Source of the DNA: Rhodococcus triatomae
Lineage (GTDB): Bacteria; Actinomycetota; Actinomycetes; Mycobacteriales; Mycobacteriaceae
Length of the DNA stretch: 64,000 bases
Assembly (NCBI RefSeq): GCF_014217785.1
Contig: NZ_CP048814.1
Span: 992,001 to 1,056,000 of the forward strand
Direction of reading: 5' to 3'
The first letter of the stretch is position 1; every line of letters begins with the position of its first letter. This document shows, in pieces, positions 54,253 through 62,831 of this stretch. The translations under genes were made by a program, and so were the position numbers. Under the pieces are notes generated by a model that had not been told where the DNA came from, ran no database searches, and saw nothing but the letters and a program-made list of their open reading frames with translations.

Positions 54253-55887
54253 TCAGCCGCCGACGAGGGACGCCGAGTTGGCGCGGCGGAGCTTGCCGGA
54301 CGACGTCTTCGGGATCGATCCGGGGCCCAGGACCGCGACGGTGCGGGGCCGCACACCCACTTCGGAGAACACCGCGTGCACGACCTCGCGCTCGATCCGC
54401 TTGACCTCGTCGGGATCCTGGTGGTCGTTGGTCTCCACCGCGACGGCGAAGCTCTCGCGCTTCTGGCCGGCGTCCAGGCGGACCGCGACGGCGTTGCCGG
54501 GACGCACTCCCGCAACCGTGCCGGCGGCCCGTTCGATGTCGGTCGGGTAGATGTTGCGGCCGCCCATGATGATGACGTCCTTGACTCGGCCGCACACCAC
54601 CACCAGGCCCTCCTCGGTGAAGTACCCGACGTCGCCGGTGTCGAGCCAGCCGTTCTCGTCCTGCGCCGACCGGGGGCCGTCCAACGTGATGTACCCGGGG
54701 GTCACGGCCGGGCCCCGAACATGGATGACGCCGACGCCCCGCGCCGGCAACTCGTCCCCGTCCTCGTCGACGACGCGCCCCTCGAGGTCGTCGACCAGCT
54801 TGCCGAGTGTCGCCAGCGGCCGGGCGTTCGGCTTGTTCGACGCCACCGCGCGATTCATCGCCTCGAGGAAGTCCGGGTCGACCCGGTCGAGCACCTGTCC
54901 CTGGTCGGGATCGGGAATCGACACCGCGAGCGTGGTCTCCGCCATGCCGTACACGGGCGCCAACGCCGACGGCTCGAGCCCGAAACGAGCACCGGCCTCC
55001 GCGAGCGCCTCCATCGTGTCGGGGTCGACCGGTTCCGCGCCGTTCCACATGTAGCGCATGGTCCGCAGATCCACGGCGCCGTCCTCGGCCTGGCGCAGGC
55101 GCCGCGCGAGCAGCGAATACGCGAAGTTCGGCGCCGCGGTGACGGTGCCGCGGTACCTGCCGATCAGCTCCGCCCACAGCAGCGGCGAACGCAGGAAGTC
55201 CATCGGCGTGATGCTCACGACCTCCGCACCCACCTGCATCGGAACGCTGAGGAACCCGACCATGCCCATGTCGTGGAACAGCGGCAGCCAGCTGATCATC
55301 ACGTCGTCCTCGAGCGAGAACTTGATGCGGTTGATCATCGCGTAGGCGTTGACGTAGAAGTTCTCGTGCGTGATCTGGACGGCCTTCGGCGACCCGGTGG
55401 AGCCGGACGTCAACTGCTGCAGCGCGATGTCCGACTCCGAGGTGGGCAGTGGCTCGGTGTCCGGGCCCTCCTGCAGCTCCTCGATGGTGAGCACCGAGAT
55501 CCCCCGCTGCTCGAGCAGCGGTTTCGCCGCGTCGAAGGGCGCGCCGAGGACGACGGCCTTCGCCGAGATCATGGCGATGACGGTCTCGGTGTCCTCGGCC
55601 CACACCTGGAGGTCGGTACGCGGGGTCGGCTGGTGCAGCATCGTCACCGACGATCCGCGCATCCAGGTGGCCTGACACGACGGGGCGATGTCGACCGGCT
55701 GCCCGGCCAGCACACCGACGGCGTCGCCGTGGCCCACGCCGGCCGCAGCCAGCGCGCCCGCCATCCGTCGGGCCTGCCGATGGATGTCACCCCAGGACTG
55801 GCGCAGCGGCGTGTCCGGCTCCCCCGTGACCAGGCCACGCCGGCAATCGACGGCGGTCGCGTACATCTCGTCGGTGAACTTGCTCAT
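54253..55887 (-). CDS. Fatty-acyl-AMP ligase (FadD/FAAL family)
   Basis: This 544-aa adenylate-forming enzyme activates a fatty acid as acyl-AMP for transfer to CoA or a carrier. Core motifs: [21 protein letters not shown] (P-loop), [49 protein letters not shown] and the C-terminal [10 protein letters not shown] with the catalytic Lys. The order next to pth matches the pks16-type gene of mycobacteria. The ATG at 55887 has AGAGGAGG upstream. No polyketide synthase is next to it. Confidence 0.85.
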   Translation of the reverse strand: MSKFTDEMYATAVDCRRGLVTGEPDTPLRQSWGDIHRQARRMAGALAAAGVGHGDAVGVLAGQPVDIAPSCQATWMRGSSVTMLHQPTPRTDLQVWAEDTETVIAMISAKAVVLGAPFDAAKPLLEQRGISVLTIEELQEGPDTEPLPTSESDIALQQLTSGSTGSPKAVQITHENFYVNAYAMINRIKFSLEDDVMISWLPLFHDMGMVGFLSVPMQVGAEVVSITPMDFLRSPLLWAELIGRYRGTVTAAPNFAYSLLARRLRQAEDGAVDLRTMRYMWNGAEPVDPDTMEALAEAGARFGLEPSALAPVYGMAETTLAVSIPDPDQGQVLDRVDPDFLEAMNRAVASNKPNARPLATLGKLVDDLEGRVVDEDGDELPARGVGVIHVRGPAVTPGYITLDGPRSAQDENGWLDTGDVGYFTEEGLVVVCGRVKDVIIMGGRNIYPTDIERAAGTVAGVRPGNAVAVRLDAGQKRESFAVAVETNDHQDPDEVKRIEREVVHAVFSEVGVRPRTVAVLGPGSIPKTSSGKLRRANSASLVGG

Positions 55888-56123
55888 CGGTTCCTCCTCT
55901 GCAGTCCCGGGGTGCGAGAACGCGATGAGGCGCACCTCCGGCGCCCCGACGGCCTACCAGGTTCATAGCGGAGGACCGGCCCCGTGTTACCCACGTCGCC
56001 CGGTCCGCGCACCACCGCACCCACCCGAGTACCCTGTGAATCGGCGTCTCACCCCGCGTGGCCGGTCGGCCCCGGGCTTTCCCGGACGACCCGCACCCGC
56101 GCACCCGCTCGAAAGGTTCCCCG

Positions 56124-57809
56124 TTGACTACCGCGCCCGATTCGGCCGACCTCACCACCGCCGACGGGCAGGACCGGGCACCGAACCGGACAGTCGCCGG
56201 GGAGGCAGGACGGCGGCGTACGTTCGCCGTCATCTCGCACCCGGACGCCGGCAAGTCCACTCTCACCGAGGCTCTGGCGCTGCACGCCAAGGTGATCTCG
56301 GAGGCCGGTGCCGTACACGGCAAGGCCGGGCGCAAGTCCACCGTCTCGGACTGGATGGAGATGGAGAAGGCTCGCGGCATCTCGGTCAGTTCCACCGCGT
56401 TGCAGTTCAACTACCGGTCCACCGAGGCAGGCGAGTCCGCGGACGACGCGGTCAACGTCGTCAACCTGGTCGACACCCCCGGTCACTCCGACTTCTCCGA
56501 GGACACCTACCGGGTCCTCACCGCCGTCGACGCCGCGGTGATGCTCATCGACGCCGCCAAGGGTCTCGAGCCGCAGACGCTGAAACTGTTCCAGGTGTGC
56601 CGTCACCGTGGGATTCCGGTGATCACCGTGATCAACAAGTGGGACCGCCCCGGCCGCACCCCGCTCGAGCTCCTCGACGAGATCGGTGAGCGCATCGGGC
56701 TGACCCCCACCCCGTTGTACTGGCCCGTCGGGATTGCCGGCGACTTCCGCGGTCTCCTGCGCCGCGGCGAGGACGGACAGGCCCGCGAGTACGTCCGCTT
56801 CACCCGCACCGCGGGCGGCGCGAAGATCGCGCCCGAGGAGATCCTGGACCCCGATACGGCTCTCGAGCGCGAAGGCGACGAATGGGCGACAGCCGCCGAG
56901 GAGAGCGAGTTGCTCTCGGCGACCGGTCAGGACCACGACCAGGAACTGTTCCTCGCGGGCCAGACGTCGCCGGTGATCTTCGCGTCGGCGATGCTCAACT
57001 TCGGTGTCCGCCAGATCCTCGACACGCTCGTCGCCCTGGCACCGCCCCCGCAGGGCCGCACCGCGAACGACGACACGGTTCGCGAGGTCACCGATCCGTT
57101 CTCCGCCGTCGTCTTCAAGGTGCAGGCGGGCATGGACACGGCACACCGTGACCGGCTCGCGTTCATGCGCATCGTCTCGGGCGTGTTCGAGCGGGGCATG
57201 GTCGTCACGCACGCACAGACGGGAAAGCCGTTCGCCACCAAGTACGCGCTGACGGTGTTCGGCCGGGAGCGCTCCACCGTGGAGAACGCGTACCCGGGCG
57301 ACGTCGTCGGCCTGGTCAACGCGAACGCCCTCGCCCCCGGGCACACCCTCTACGTGGACAAGAAGGTGCAGTTCCCGCCGATCCCCTCGTTCGCGCCGGA
57401 GCACTTCTCCATCCTGCGTGCCGAGAGCGCGGGCAAGTACAAGCAGTTCCGCCGCGCCGTCGACCAGCTCGACTCCGAGGGCGTCGTCCAGATCCTGCGC
57501 AACGACATCCGCGGCGACGCCTCTCCCGTCATGGCTGCCGTCGGCCCGATGCAGTTCGAGGTCGTCGCGGCCCGCATGAAGGCGGAGTTCAACGTCGAAG
57601 CCCGGATGGAGCCGCTGCCGTACACCCTCGCCCGGCGCACCGACGCCGCATCGGTCGACGAGCTGAACCGCCAACGCGGCGTCGAGGTGTTCACCCGCTC
57701 CGACGGCGTCCTGCTCGCTCTGGTCAGCGACAAGTGGCGCCTGCAGTACATCCAGAAGGAGCTCCCGTCGCTCACGCTCGAGCCACTGGTGGCGGCCGGC
57801 GACGAGTAG
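56124..57809 (+). CDS. prfC: Peptide chain release factor 3
   Basis: This 561-aa GTPase promotes recycling of RF1/RF2 after termination. The G1 motif is ISHPDAGKST (38-46), then DTPGHSDFSEDTYR (G3) and INKWDRPGR (G4), followed by an EF-Tu-like domain 2 and the RF3 C-terminal domain (KYKQFRRAVDQLDSEGVVQ, GPMQFEVVAARM). The TTG at 56124 is used because GAAAGG lies 8 nt upstream; a GTG at 56058 would add 22 residues with no ribosome-binding site. Confidence 0.9.
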   Translation: MTTAPDSADLTTADGQDRAPNRTVAGEAGRRRTFAVISHPDAGKSTLTEALALHAKVISEAGAVHGKAGRKSTVSDWMEMEKARGISVSSTALQFNYRSTEAGESADDAVNVVNLVDTPGHSDFSEDTYRVLTAVDAAVMLIDAAKGLEPQTLKLFQVCRHRGIPVITVINKWDRPGRTPLELLDEIGERIGLTPTPLYWPVGIAGDFRGLLRRGEDGQAREYVRFTRTAGGAKIAPEEILDPDTALEREGDEWATAAEESELLSATGQDHDQELFLAGQTSPVIFASAMLNFGVRQILDTLVALAPPPQGRTANDDTVREVTDPFSAVVFKVQAGMDTAHRDRLAFMRIVSGVFERGMVVTHAQTGKPFATKYALTVFGRERSTVENAYPGDVVGLVNANALAPGHTLYVDKKVQFPPIPSFAPEHFSILRAESAGKYKQFRRAVDQLDSEGVVQILRNDIRGDASPVMAAVGPMQFEVVAARMKAEFNVEARMEPLPYTLARRTDAASVDELNRQRGVEVFTRSDGVLLALVSDKWRLQYIQKELPSLTLEPLVAAGDE

Positions 57810-57923
57810 CGGATCCGGGTTCGGCGATGCGGAACTGTTACCCGGCGCACCCATGCTGATAGTTTCATCGGGCGAATCCGAACCGAGTTCGGCCGAAACT
57901 GTGTGACAAAGGGGAGCGAGACG

Positions 57924-58436
57924 ATGGAGAACGGGATGCCGAGCAACGGCCAGTCGACCACGGGGAACCCCGGCAACGGACTCACCGGCACCGGGGGCGC
58001 CGGTACCGCCGCCGGCGCGCAGGCATTCACCTTCCCCCTGCCCGGCAACTCCTCCGCCGCATCGACCACACCTGCCTCGACCACATCCGGGTCCCACACC
58101 GCGCCCGCCACCGAGGAATCGCCCTCGAGCTCCGCGACGTTCGCCTCGGAGCACAGCCGCGATCTCGAAGCCCGCGGACGGACGATCATGCGCCGCGACG
58201 CCATGGGAGTCGCGGGCGTGCGCACCGCGGGGCGCCTCGCCCACGCCGAACTGGTGGCCGAGCATCTCGCCTCCGGACGCAACCGTCCCGTCGATCCGTT
58301 CAGCGACAACGACGAGATGCTCGAGATGCTCGGGGACTACCTCGAGGCAGCAGGGTTCGAGCGCCCCGAGATCCACGCGAAGCTCGGCGGGCAGTCCATC
58401 GTCGTGGACCTGCGCTCACCCGCCCGCCGTTCCTGA
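57924..58436 (+). CDS. Protein of unknown function with low-complexity N-terminus
   Basis: This 170-aa protein has a Gly/Ser/Thr/Pro-rich N-terminal half without a signal peptide, then a helical charged region EHSRDLEARGRTIMRRDAMG, HAELVAEHLASGR and a C-terminal DNDEMLEMLGDYLEAAGFER ending with GGQSIVVDLRSPAR. The ATG at 57924 follows AGGGGAG; a GTG seven codons earlier is possible. No known family is recognised. The 3' neighbour is convergent. Confidence 0.55.
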   Translation: MENGMPSNGQSTTGNPGNGLTGTGGAGTAAGAQAFTFPLPGNSSAASTTPASTTSGSHTAPATEESPSSSATFASEHSRDLEARGRTIMRRDAMGVAGVRTAGRLAHAELVAEHLASGRNRPVDPFSDNDEMLEMLGDYLEAAGFERPEIHAKLGGQSIVVDLRSPARRS

Positions 58437-58476
58437 CCCGGTCCGTGTCGTCCCTGCGCCGTCCCGACCGAGGGGC

Positions 58477-59226
58477 TCACGGCCACAACTGATCCACCGT
58501 CCAGCCGGAGGCTGCGCGGGCATACCGGTGACGCAGGTGCCTGCGGCCCGGGTCCGCCTGCCAGAATTCGACCGTGTCCGGGACGAGGCACCATGCTCGC
58601 CACGTCTCGGACACGAAATCCGGTTCCCCGTCGATCCGGTCCACGGCCGCCGCCACCAGCCGGTCGTACTCCTCCGGGTCGGCGAGCACCTCACTCTGCC
58701 GGCTCACCGTCGCCACGGCGCGGGCGGTCACCGACCGCTCCAGGAAATCGCGTGCGGACACCCCTTCCCCACCGTTCTCGACCACCCCGCGTACCCGTAC
58801 CTGACGACCCGCCTCACGCCAGTAGAAGGTGAGAGCCGCCCTCGGATCCCGTTCCAGCTCCACACCTTTCGGTGACCGGGTATCGCCGGAGAACCAGAAC
58901 CCACGATCCGTGACGTCCTTGAGCAACAGGAACCTGGCGTCCGGCGCACCCGCCTCGTCGACAGTGGACAGGGTGGCGGCGTGCGGCTCGACCACCCCGG
59001 CCTCCACCGCGTCCGTCAGCCAGTCGAGGAACAGCGCCGTGGGAGTGTCGCGCACCTCGAGCGCACCGGCTGCGCCGGTGACCGTATCGAGCGCACCGGC
59101 TGCGCCGGTGACCGTATCGAGCGCACCGGCTGCGCCGGTGACGGACGCAATGGCGCGGATCCACGCCCGCGTATCGTGAAACTCTGTCCGCTCGGGATGC
59201 CCACCCGTAGTTCGTGATTCGCTCAT
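58477..59226 (-). CDS. Pyridoxamine 5'-phosphate oxidase family protein (PdxH-like)
   Basis: This 249-aa FMN-binding split-barrel protein has PdxH-like motifs: PTALFLDWLTDAVEAGVVEP, MTLSTVDEAG-like AATLSTVDEAGAPDARFLLLKD, GFWFSGDTRSPKGVELERDP, ALTFYWREAGRQVRVRG and the C-terminal FWQADPGRRHLRHRY. The N-terminus carries a run of three VTGAAGALDT-type units from a 30-bp tandem repeat (59057-59142), absent from typical PdxH. It may act on pyridoxal phosphate or on another substrate of this large family. Confidence 0.75.
   Translation of the reverse strand: MSESRTTGGHPERTEFHDTRAWIRAIASVTGAAGALDTVTGAAGALDTVTGAAGALEVRDTPTALFLDWLTDAVEAGVVEPHAATLSTVDEAGAPDARFLLLKDVTDRGFWFSGDTRSPKGVELERDPRAALTFYWREAGRQVRVRGVVENGGEGVSARDFLERSVTARAVATVSRQSEVLADPEEYDRLVAAAVDRIDGEPDFVSETWRAWCLVPDTVEFWQADPGRRHLRHRYARAASGWTVDQLWP
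59057..59142. repeat. 30-bp in-frame tandem repeat
   Basis: Three near-perfect copies of a 30-bp unit starting TCGAGCGCACCGGCTGCGCC lie inside the PdxH-like gene (59057-59086, 59087-59116 and a 26-bp third copy). A multiple of three keeps the frame, adding ten residues (VTGAAGALDT) per copy. Confidence 0.95.
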
Positions 59227-59235
59227 CGGACCAGA

Positions 59236-59712
59236 CTAGGCGGACGCCGGCGGTTCCAGCATGTCCCACTTGTTGAACGCCAGACGAAAACTGGGAATGT
59301 CCGACAGCGCAATGGCCGATTCCCACGTCCGCTCGAACGACGTGTACGCGATACGCCAGCGCCCGGCGTCGTCGCGAACGTACCGGTCGTGGTAGTACGC
59401 CGAGCCGCGCAGCAGCAGTCCGTCCTCGGGAACGATCGTGGTGTCCGCCAGGAACCACACGCCCGTCGCGGTGTCACCATCCATCTCGATCTCCGGCTGG
59501 CAGCACTGATGCTCGGTGATCACGTGCGTGCCGAGCGTGTTCTCGAGAAAGGACACGAACGAGTCACGAGTGTCGAATCTGAGGTACTCGCCGTATATCG
59601 CCGTCGCCTCCGGGATCATCGTCTCGGTGAACTCGGGCCAGGACTTGGTGTCGAGAGTCCGCGCGAAACGGTGCTTGAGCTGGTGGATCTCCCGGATCGC
59701 ATCGTGATCCAT
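59236..59712 (-). CDS. SnoaL-like/NTF2-fold protein
   Basis: This 158-aa protein has the NTF2-like pattern: DHDAIREIHQLKHRFARTLDTKSW, FTETMIPEATAIYGEY, HQCCQPEIEMDGDTATGVWF and GSAYYHDRYVRDDAGRWRIA. The group resembles the SnoaL_4 proteins that act as isomerases or dehydratases. AGGAGG lies 8 nt before the ATG at 59712. It lies next to the PdxH-like gene (9 bp apart, same strand) and may be cotranscribed with it. Confidence 0.75.
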   Translation of the reverse strand: MDHDAIREIHQLKHRFARTLDTKSWPEFTETMIPEATAIYGEYLRFDTRDSFVSFLENTLGTHVITEHQCCQPEIEMDGDTATGVWFLADTTIVPEDGLLLRGSAYYHDRYVRDDAGRWRIAYTSFERTWESAIALSDIPSFRLAFNKWDMLEPPASA

Positions 59713-59829
59713 GTGGTCCGCCTCCTGTACACGCCCGAGCAAGCCGTGGTTACAGGTTAGTCGGAACCCCCCGTGACGTTGCGGTGAATGGATGCGTACC
59801 GCGGCAACCGAACCTCGACTGCGGTGTAC

Positions 59830-61062
59830 TCAGGCTCCACCGCGGCCCGCAAGCCGCGTCGCGGTGCTCTGAACATTGCGGTCGATCCATGCGCGGGCAG
59901 TTTCAGGGAAGAGGTCCCTGGACGCACCAGCCCATGCTTCGAGGAAGCCCTCGATCGTTTCGTCCACCACGTCCAGCACGTCCGCGTTCTCAACCTGCAA
60001 CAATCGTTGCATCCTATCGAACTGCGGACGACCGATACGCTCCTGATTCTTCGTACCGCCGAACTTCAGCCCGAGGTCATCGGGCCGATCGCTCGGGTAG
60101 TAGCCCGCAGTGGAGACGACGTCATACGCTGGTGACAACTGTGCGCGGCGCCCGTCACGATAGATCAGCGACCAGTTCTTCAGATGCGCATCACCGTTTC
60201 CGATAAGCACATTGAAAGTAAGCCGTCGCACGAATTCGCGAAGCGATGCGCTGTCTTCGTTGCGGTATACCAGACCACCAACCGTCTCGAATGAACCGGA
60301 ATACTTGTCGACCGGGTAGAAGTTTCGCACCTGTGCGAGATCCTCGATGTGCACTCGACCTCCGTCAGCCAGCCTGTCGAATCGCGCGACGGCGTACGCA
60401 CGCTCCTCCTGCCCAGGCCACATCACGTCGGGTACGTCTGGCAGTTCGTCTCGATGCAGCAGCTCGATCCGCGGACACTCGATCCCGACCTCACGTGCCA
60501 GGGACATACTCGCGAACTCGTTCGACGGCACCTCCGGGTGCACCGCGTCCGGAAACTTCACGATCCAGTCCCCCAGCTCGGTTCTCGCCGGAATGCTGAG
60601 CCGGTCACCGCGACGCAGCATCGAGAACTTCAGCCCGACGCCTGCGAGCGAGAACTTCCAGGGTGACGTGCCCTCCGGAGGCTCCGAGGCTCGCGCCGAC
60701 AGATCGTCGAACGCGTCGACCGGAACATCGTGCTCGTCGCCCGCAACCACTTCAACGGCGCCCGGCAGATCGTGCCCGATCTGCAAGAGCAGTTGCAGTT
60801 CGCGCTGTGCGGGCACACCGCGGTCCCGGGCAATCCACTCGCGAAGTGGCCCCTCGGGGAGCAGATTCGAGAACCACCTGGGGAGGTTCAACGACGCCTG
60901 TGGCGACTGCCTCGGATTGTCCTCGAACCACAATCCGAGCACGTGGCGCTGCGGGTTGTCCCAATAGTCGTCGTCGAACACGAAGCGTGCGACGTCGCCG
61001 CGCTGGAGGATCCTCCCGACTCTTCGGCCACCGAGCCGAACCGTGTGCGCAGCCTGGATCAC
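59830..61062 (-). CDS. HipA-family Ser/Thr kinase-like protein, coupled to DUF262
   Basis: This 410-aa protein has the HipA N-terminal domain (LGLWFEDNPRQSPQ, RWFSNLLPEGPLREWIARDR), the Gly-rich loop AGVGLKFSMLRRGDRLSIPA (about 140-159), the catalytic GNGDAHLKNWSLIY with D291 and N296, and the metal-binding D313 in SPAYDVVS. HipA kinases phosphorylate aminoacyl-tRNA synthetases and cause growth arrest. No HTH antitoxin HipB is encoded on either side; instead a DUF262 gene lies immediately upstream with a GTGA overlap. GC is visibly lower than in the core genes, which suggests transfer. Confidence 0.85.
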   Translation of the reverse strand: MIQAAHTVRLGGRRVGRILQRGDVARFVFDDDYWDNPQRHVLGLWFEDNPRQSPQASLNLPRWFSNLLPEGPLREWIARDRGVPAQRELQLLLQIGHDLPGAVEVVAGDEHDVPVDAFDDLSARASEPPEGTSPWKFSLAGVGLKFSMLRRGDRLSIPARTELGDWIVKFPDAVHPEVPSNEFASMSLAREVGIECPRIELLHRDELPDVPDVMWPGQEERAYAVARFDRLADGGRVHIEDLAQVRNFYPVDKYSGSFETVGGLVYRNEDSASLREFVRRLTFNVLIGNGDAHLKNWSLIYRDGRRAQLSPAYDVVSTAGYYPSDRPDDLGLKFGGTKNQERIGRPQFDRMQRLLQVENADVLDVVDETIEGFLEAWAGASRDLFPETARAWIDRNVQSTATRLAGRGGA

Positions 61063-62720
61063 GGTGTATCCGCCACGCTCTCCAGAACGATGTCTTCCTC
61101 GTCTACGACATCGTCGAAATCGAACTCAGTCAGCGGAGGGGTCATCTCCAGGTGCATTCCGGTCTTCTCCGAGAGAAACTGTTCGACCTGCTGTTCGAGC
61201 AGTGCACGACGGAGCGCGAGAAACGTCTCGTTGCTTCCCTGCCGAACAGCTTTGTTCGTATCCTCGTTCAGGAGGTGGGACCGCCAATGCTCGGGCTTCA
61301 GTCTCTCGAAGAACTCGGCCCTGTCGACAACTGCGAGCACACGATTGGCGGCGTTCGAAGCTGGTGTCCTCGGGAGTAACTCGAGCACAACATCGCGCGG
61401 CGACGTCTCGGACTCGAGAGTTCCGGCAAGCTCGCCGTGTGTGAGCGGCACGCCGGTTGCCGGATTGATCGGCGCCAATGCCCACAACGCGCCGACGATG
61501 ATCTTGCCTGCCGAGTTGTTGGTCCGGAACGAGTCGAGGTTGGGCGACGGGATGCTCTCGATGCCCGTCGTCGCGTGAAGCAGCCGTTGGACACTGCCGT
61601 TCTCGTCGTCCGGTTGCACGAGATGAGCAAGCGTCCGAATATTCGCCGTCGAGCCCGTGTAGCCGAGAGGCGCCGCGAGCGCTGTCGAACGCCACACCCA
61701 CCGCGATAGCAGTTCGAGATTGCGAGGTGCAGGTGAAGAAAAGTGCGCGAAGAACCGTGCGAGAACCAGAAGGTGGAACCTGAAAGGTACGAACGCGCTG
61801 TGCGGGATTCCGGCGCTCTGCTGTAAGAACTTCGCCACGCGGAAGAGAGCATCTTCGCCACGCCGGTAGGCGTCCTCGCGATTGTCGGCAGCGAATGTCA
61901 CCGCGGCCTCGCGGTCGCCGCTGAACTCGGTGCGGATGTCCCGGGTCAAATCAGGGTGCCGAATGACGAGAATCGCTTGGTAGATGGTCTGATCCGGCAG
62001 AAGACCGAACTCTGCCCGTCTGTCGAGACGATCAGCAATCGCCGACATGGACAGCTCGGCTCCGGACCCGTCAGCGGCACCGTGAATGGCATCGAAGATC
62101 TCCGATCCTCGGAGGCGCTTACCGGCCGAGTTGATCCGATCGAAGATCTCGCGCAGAAGCCGTTCGTCGCCCTCGTCGATGACGGCGGCAGGAACCTCGA
62201 CGTCTCTCAACAGCCCCGTCACCCGTTGAATATCCTCCGCAAACTCCGCCGCGTCGGGATTCTTCTGAAGCCAGGCGAACGCCCGGCCGAGGTCGAAGAG
62301 ATCGGGCAGAGGGATTGCCAGCGAATCCCGCACGTCACGACTTAGGGCGAACTTCCGCTTCGCGAGCACGTAGGAAATCGCGAATCTCTCGTCATCGGAC
62401 GCCACCGGATCGACTGCATTGACCAGGCTGGTGATCCGCTGCTGACCGTCGATGACCCACAGTGCATCCGATCTCGCCGCGGCGTCGACCTCGATCGCTC
62501 CGATCGTCAGCAGGCCGGCGGGTGCGTCTCGACGCCAGAGGAGTGTGCCACCGAACGGGTAGCCACGGAGAATGCTGTCGAAGAGCGCCAGGACATCACT
62601 CGCCGCCCACCGAAACGAGCGTTGGAACTCGGGGATCCTCACCTGCCCGGAACGCACCAAGGACACGAGATCCTGAATCCGGAACTTTTCGTTACGTGAC
62701 CTGGTGGTGCTTTCAGTCAT
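61059..62720 (-). CDS. DUF262 (GmrSD-type N-terminal domain) protein
   Basis: This 553-aa protein has the DUF262 pattern: KFRIQDLVSLVRSGQVRIPEFQRSFRWAASDV (about 12-43, written in pieces RIPEFQRSFRW) and the DGQQRITSL motif at 91-99 typical of the ParB-like nuclease/NTPase core of GmrSD-type restriction enzymes. The long C-terminal part has no DUF1524 HNH domain that I can see (no clear H...N...H set). GAGAGGA precedes the ATG at 62720 by 6 nt. Its stop overlaps the HipA start. The two proteins probably act together. Confidence 0.8.
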   Translation of the reverse strand: MTESTTRSRNEKFRIQDLVSLVRSGQVRIPEFQRSFRWAASDVLALFDSILRGYPFGGTLLWRRDAPAGLLTIGAIEVDAAARSDALWVIDGQQRITSLVNAVDPVASDDERFAISYVLAKRKFALSRDVRDSLAIPLPDLFDLGRAFAWLQKNPDAAEFAEDIQRVTGLLRDVEVPAAVIDEGDERLLREIFDRINSAGKRLRGSEIFDAIHGAADGSGAELSMSAIADRLDRRAEFGLLPDQTIYQAILVIRHPDLTRDIRTEFSGDREAAVTFAADNREDAYRRGEDALFRVAKFLQQSAGIPHSAFVPFRFHLLVLARFFAHFSSPAPRNLELLSRWVWRSTALAAPLGYTGSTANIRTLAHLVQPDDENGSVQRLLHATTGIESIPSPNLDSFRTNNSAGKIIVGALWALAPINPATGVPLTHGELAGTLESETSPRDVVLELLPRTPASNAANRVLAVVDRAEFFERLKPEHWRSHLLNEDTNKAVRQGSNETFLALRRALLEQQVEQFLSEKTGMHLEMTPPLTEFDFDDVVDEEDIVLESVADTP

Positions 62721-62831
62721 AGCAAATCCTCTCGCATACAGGCCATTATGGCATCTGTCACTCACATTTCCGGCTGCGCGGAAACCGCAAGAGACCTCCT
62801 GCGACAGCATCCACGAAGGTGACGTATCCGA

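Noticed and set aside
56049-58376. A 775-codon open frame opposite prfC
   Set aside because: It is a mirror of RF3 codon bias. The + strand has all GTPase motifs.
59057-59142. CRISPR-like repeats
   Set aside because: The 30-bp copies are directly adjacent with no spacers and lie in frame in a gene, so it is a minisatellite.
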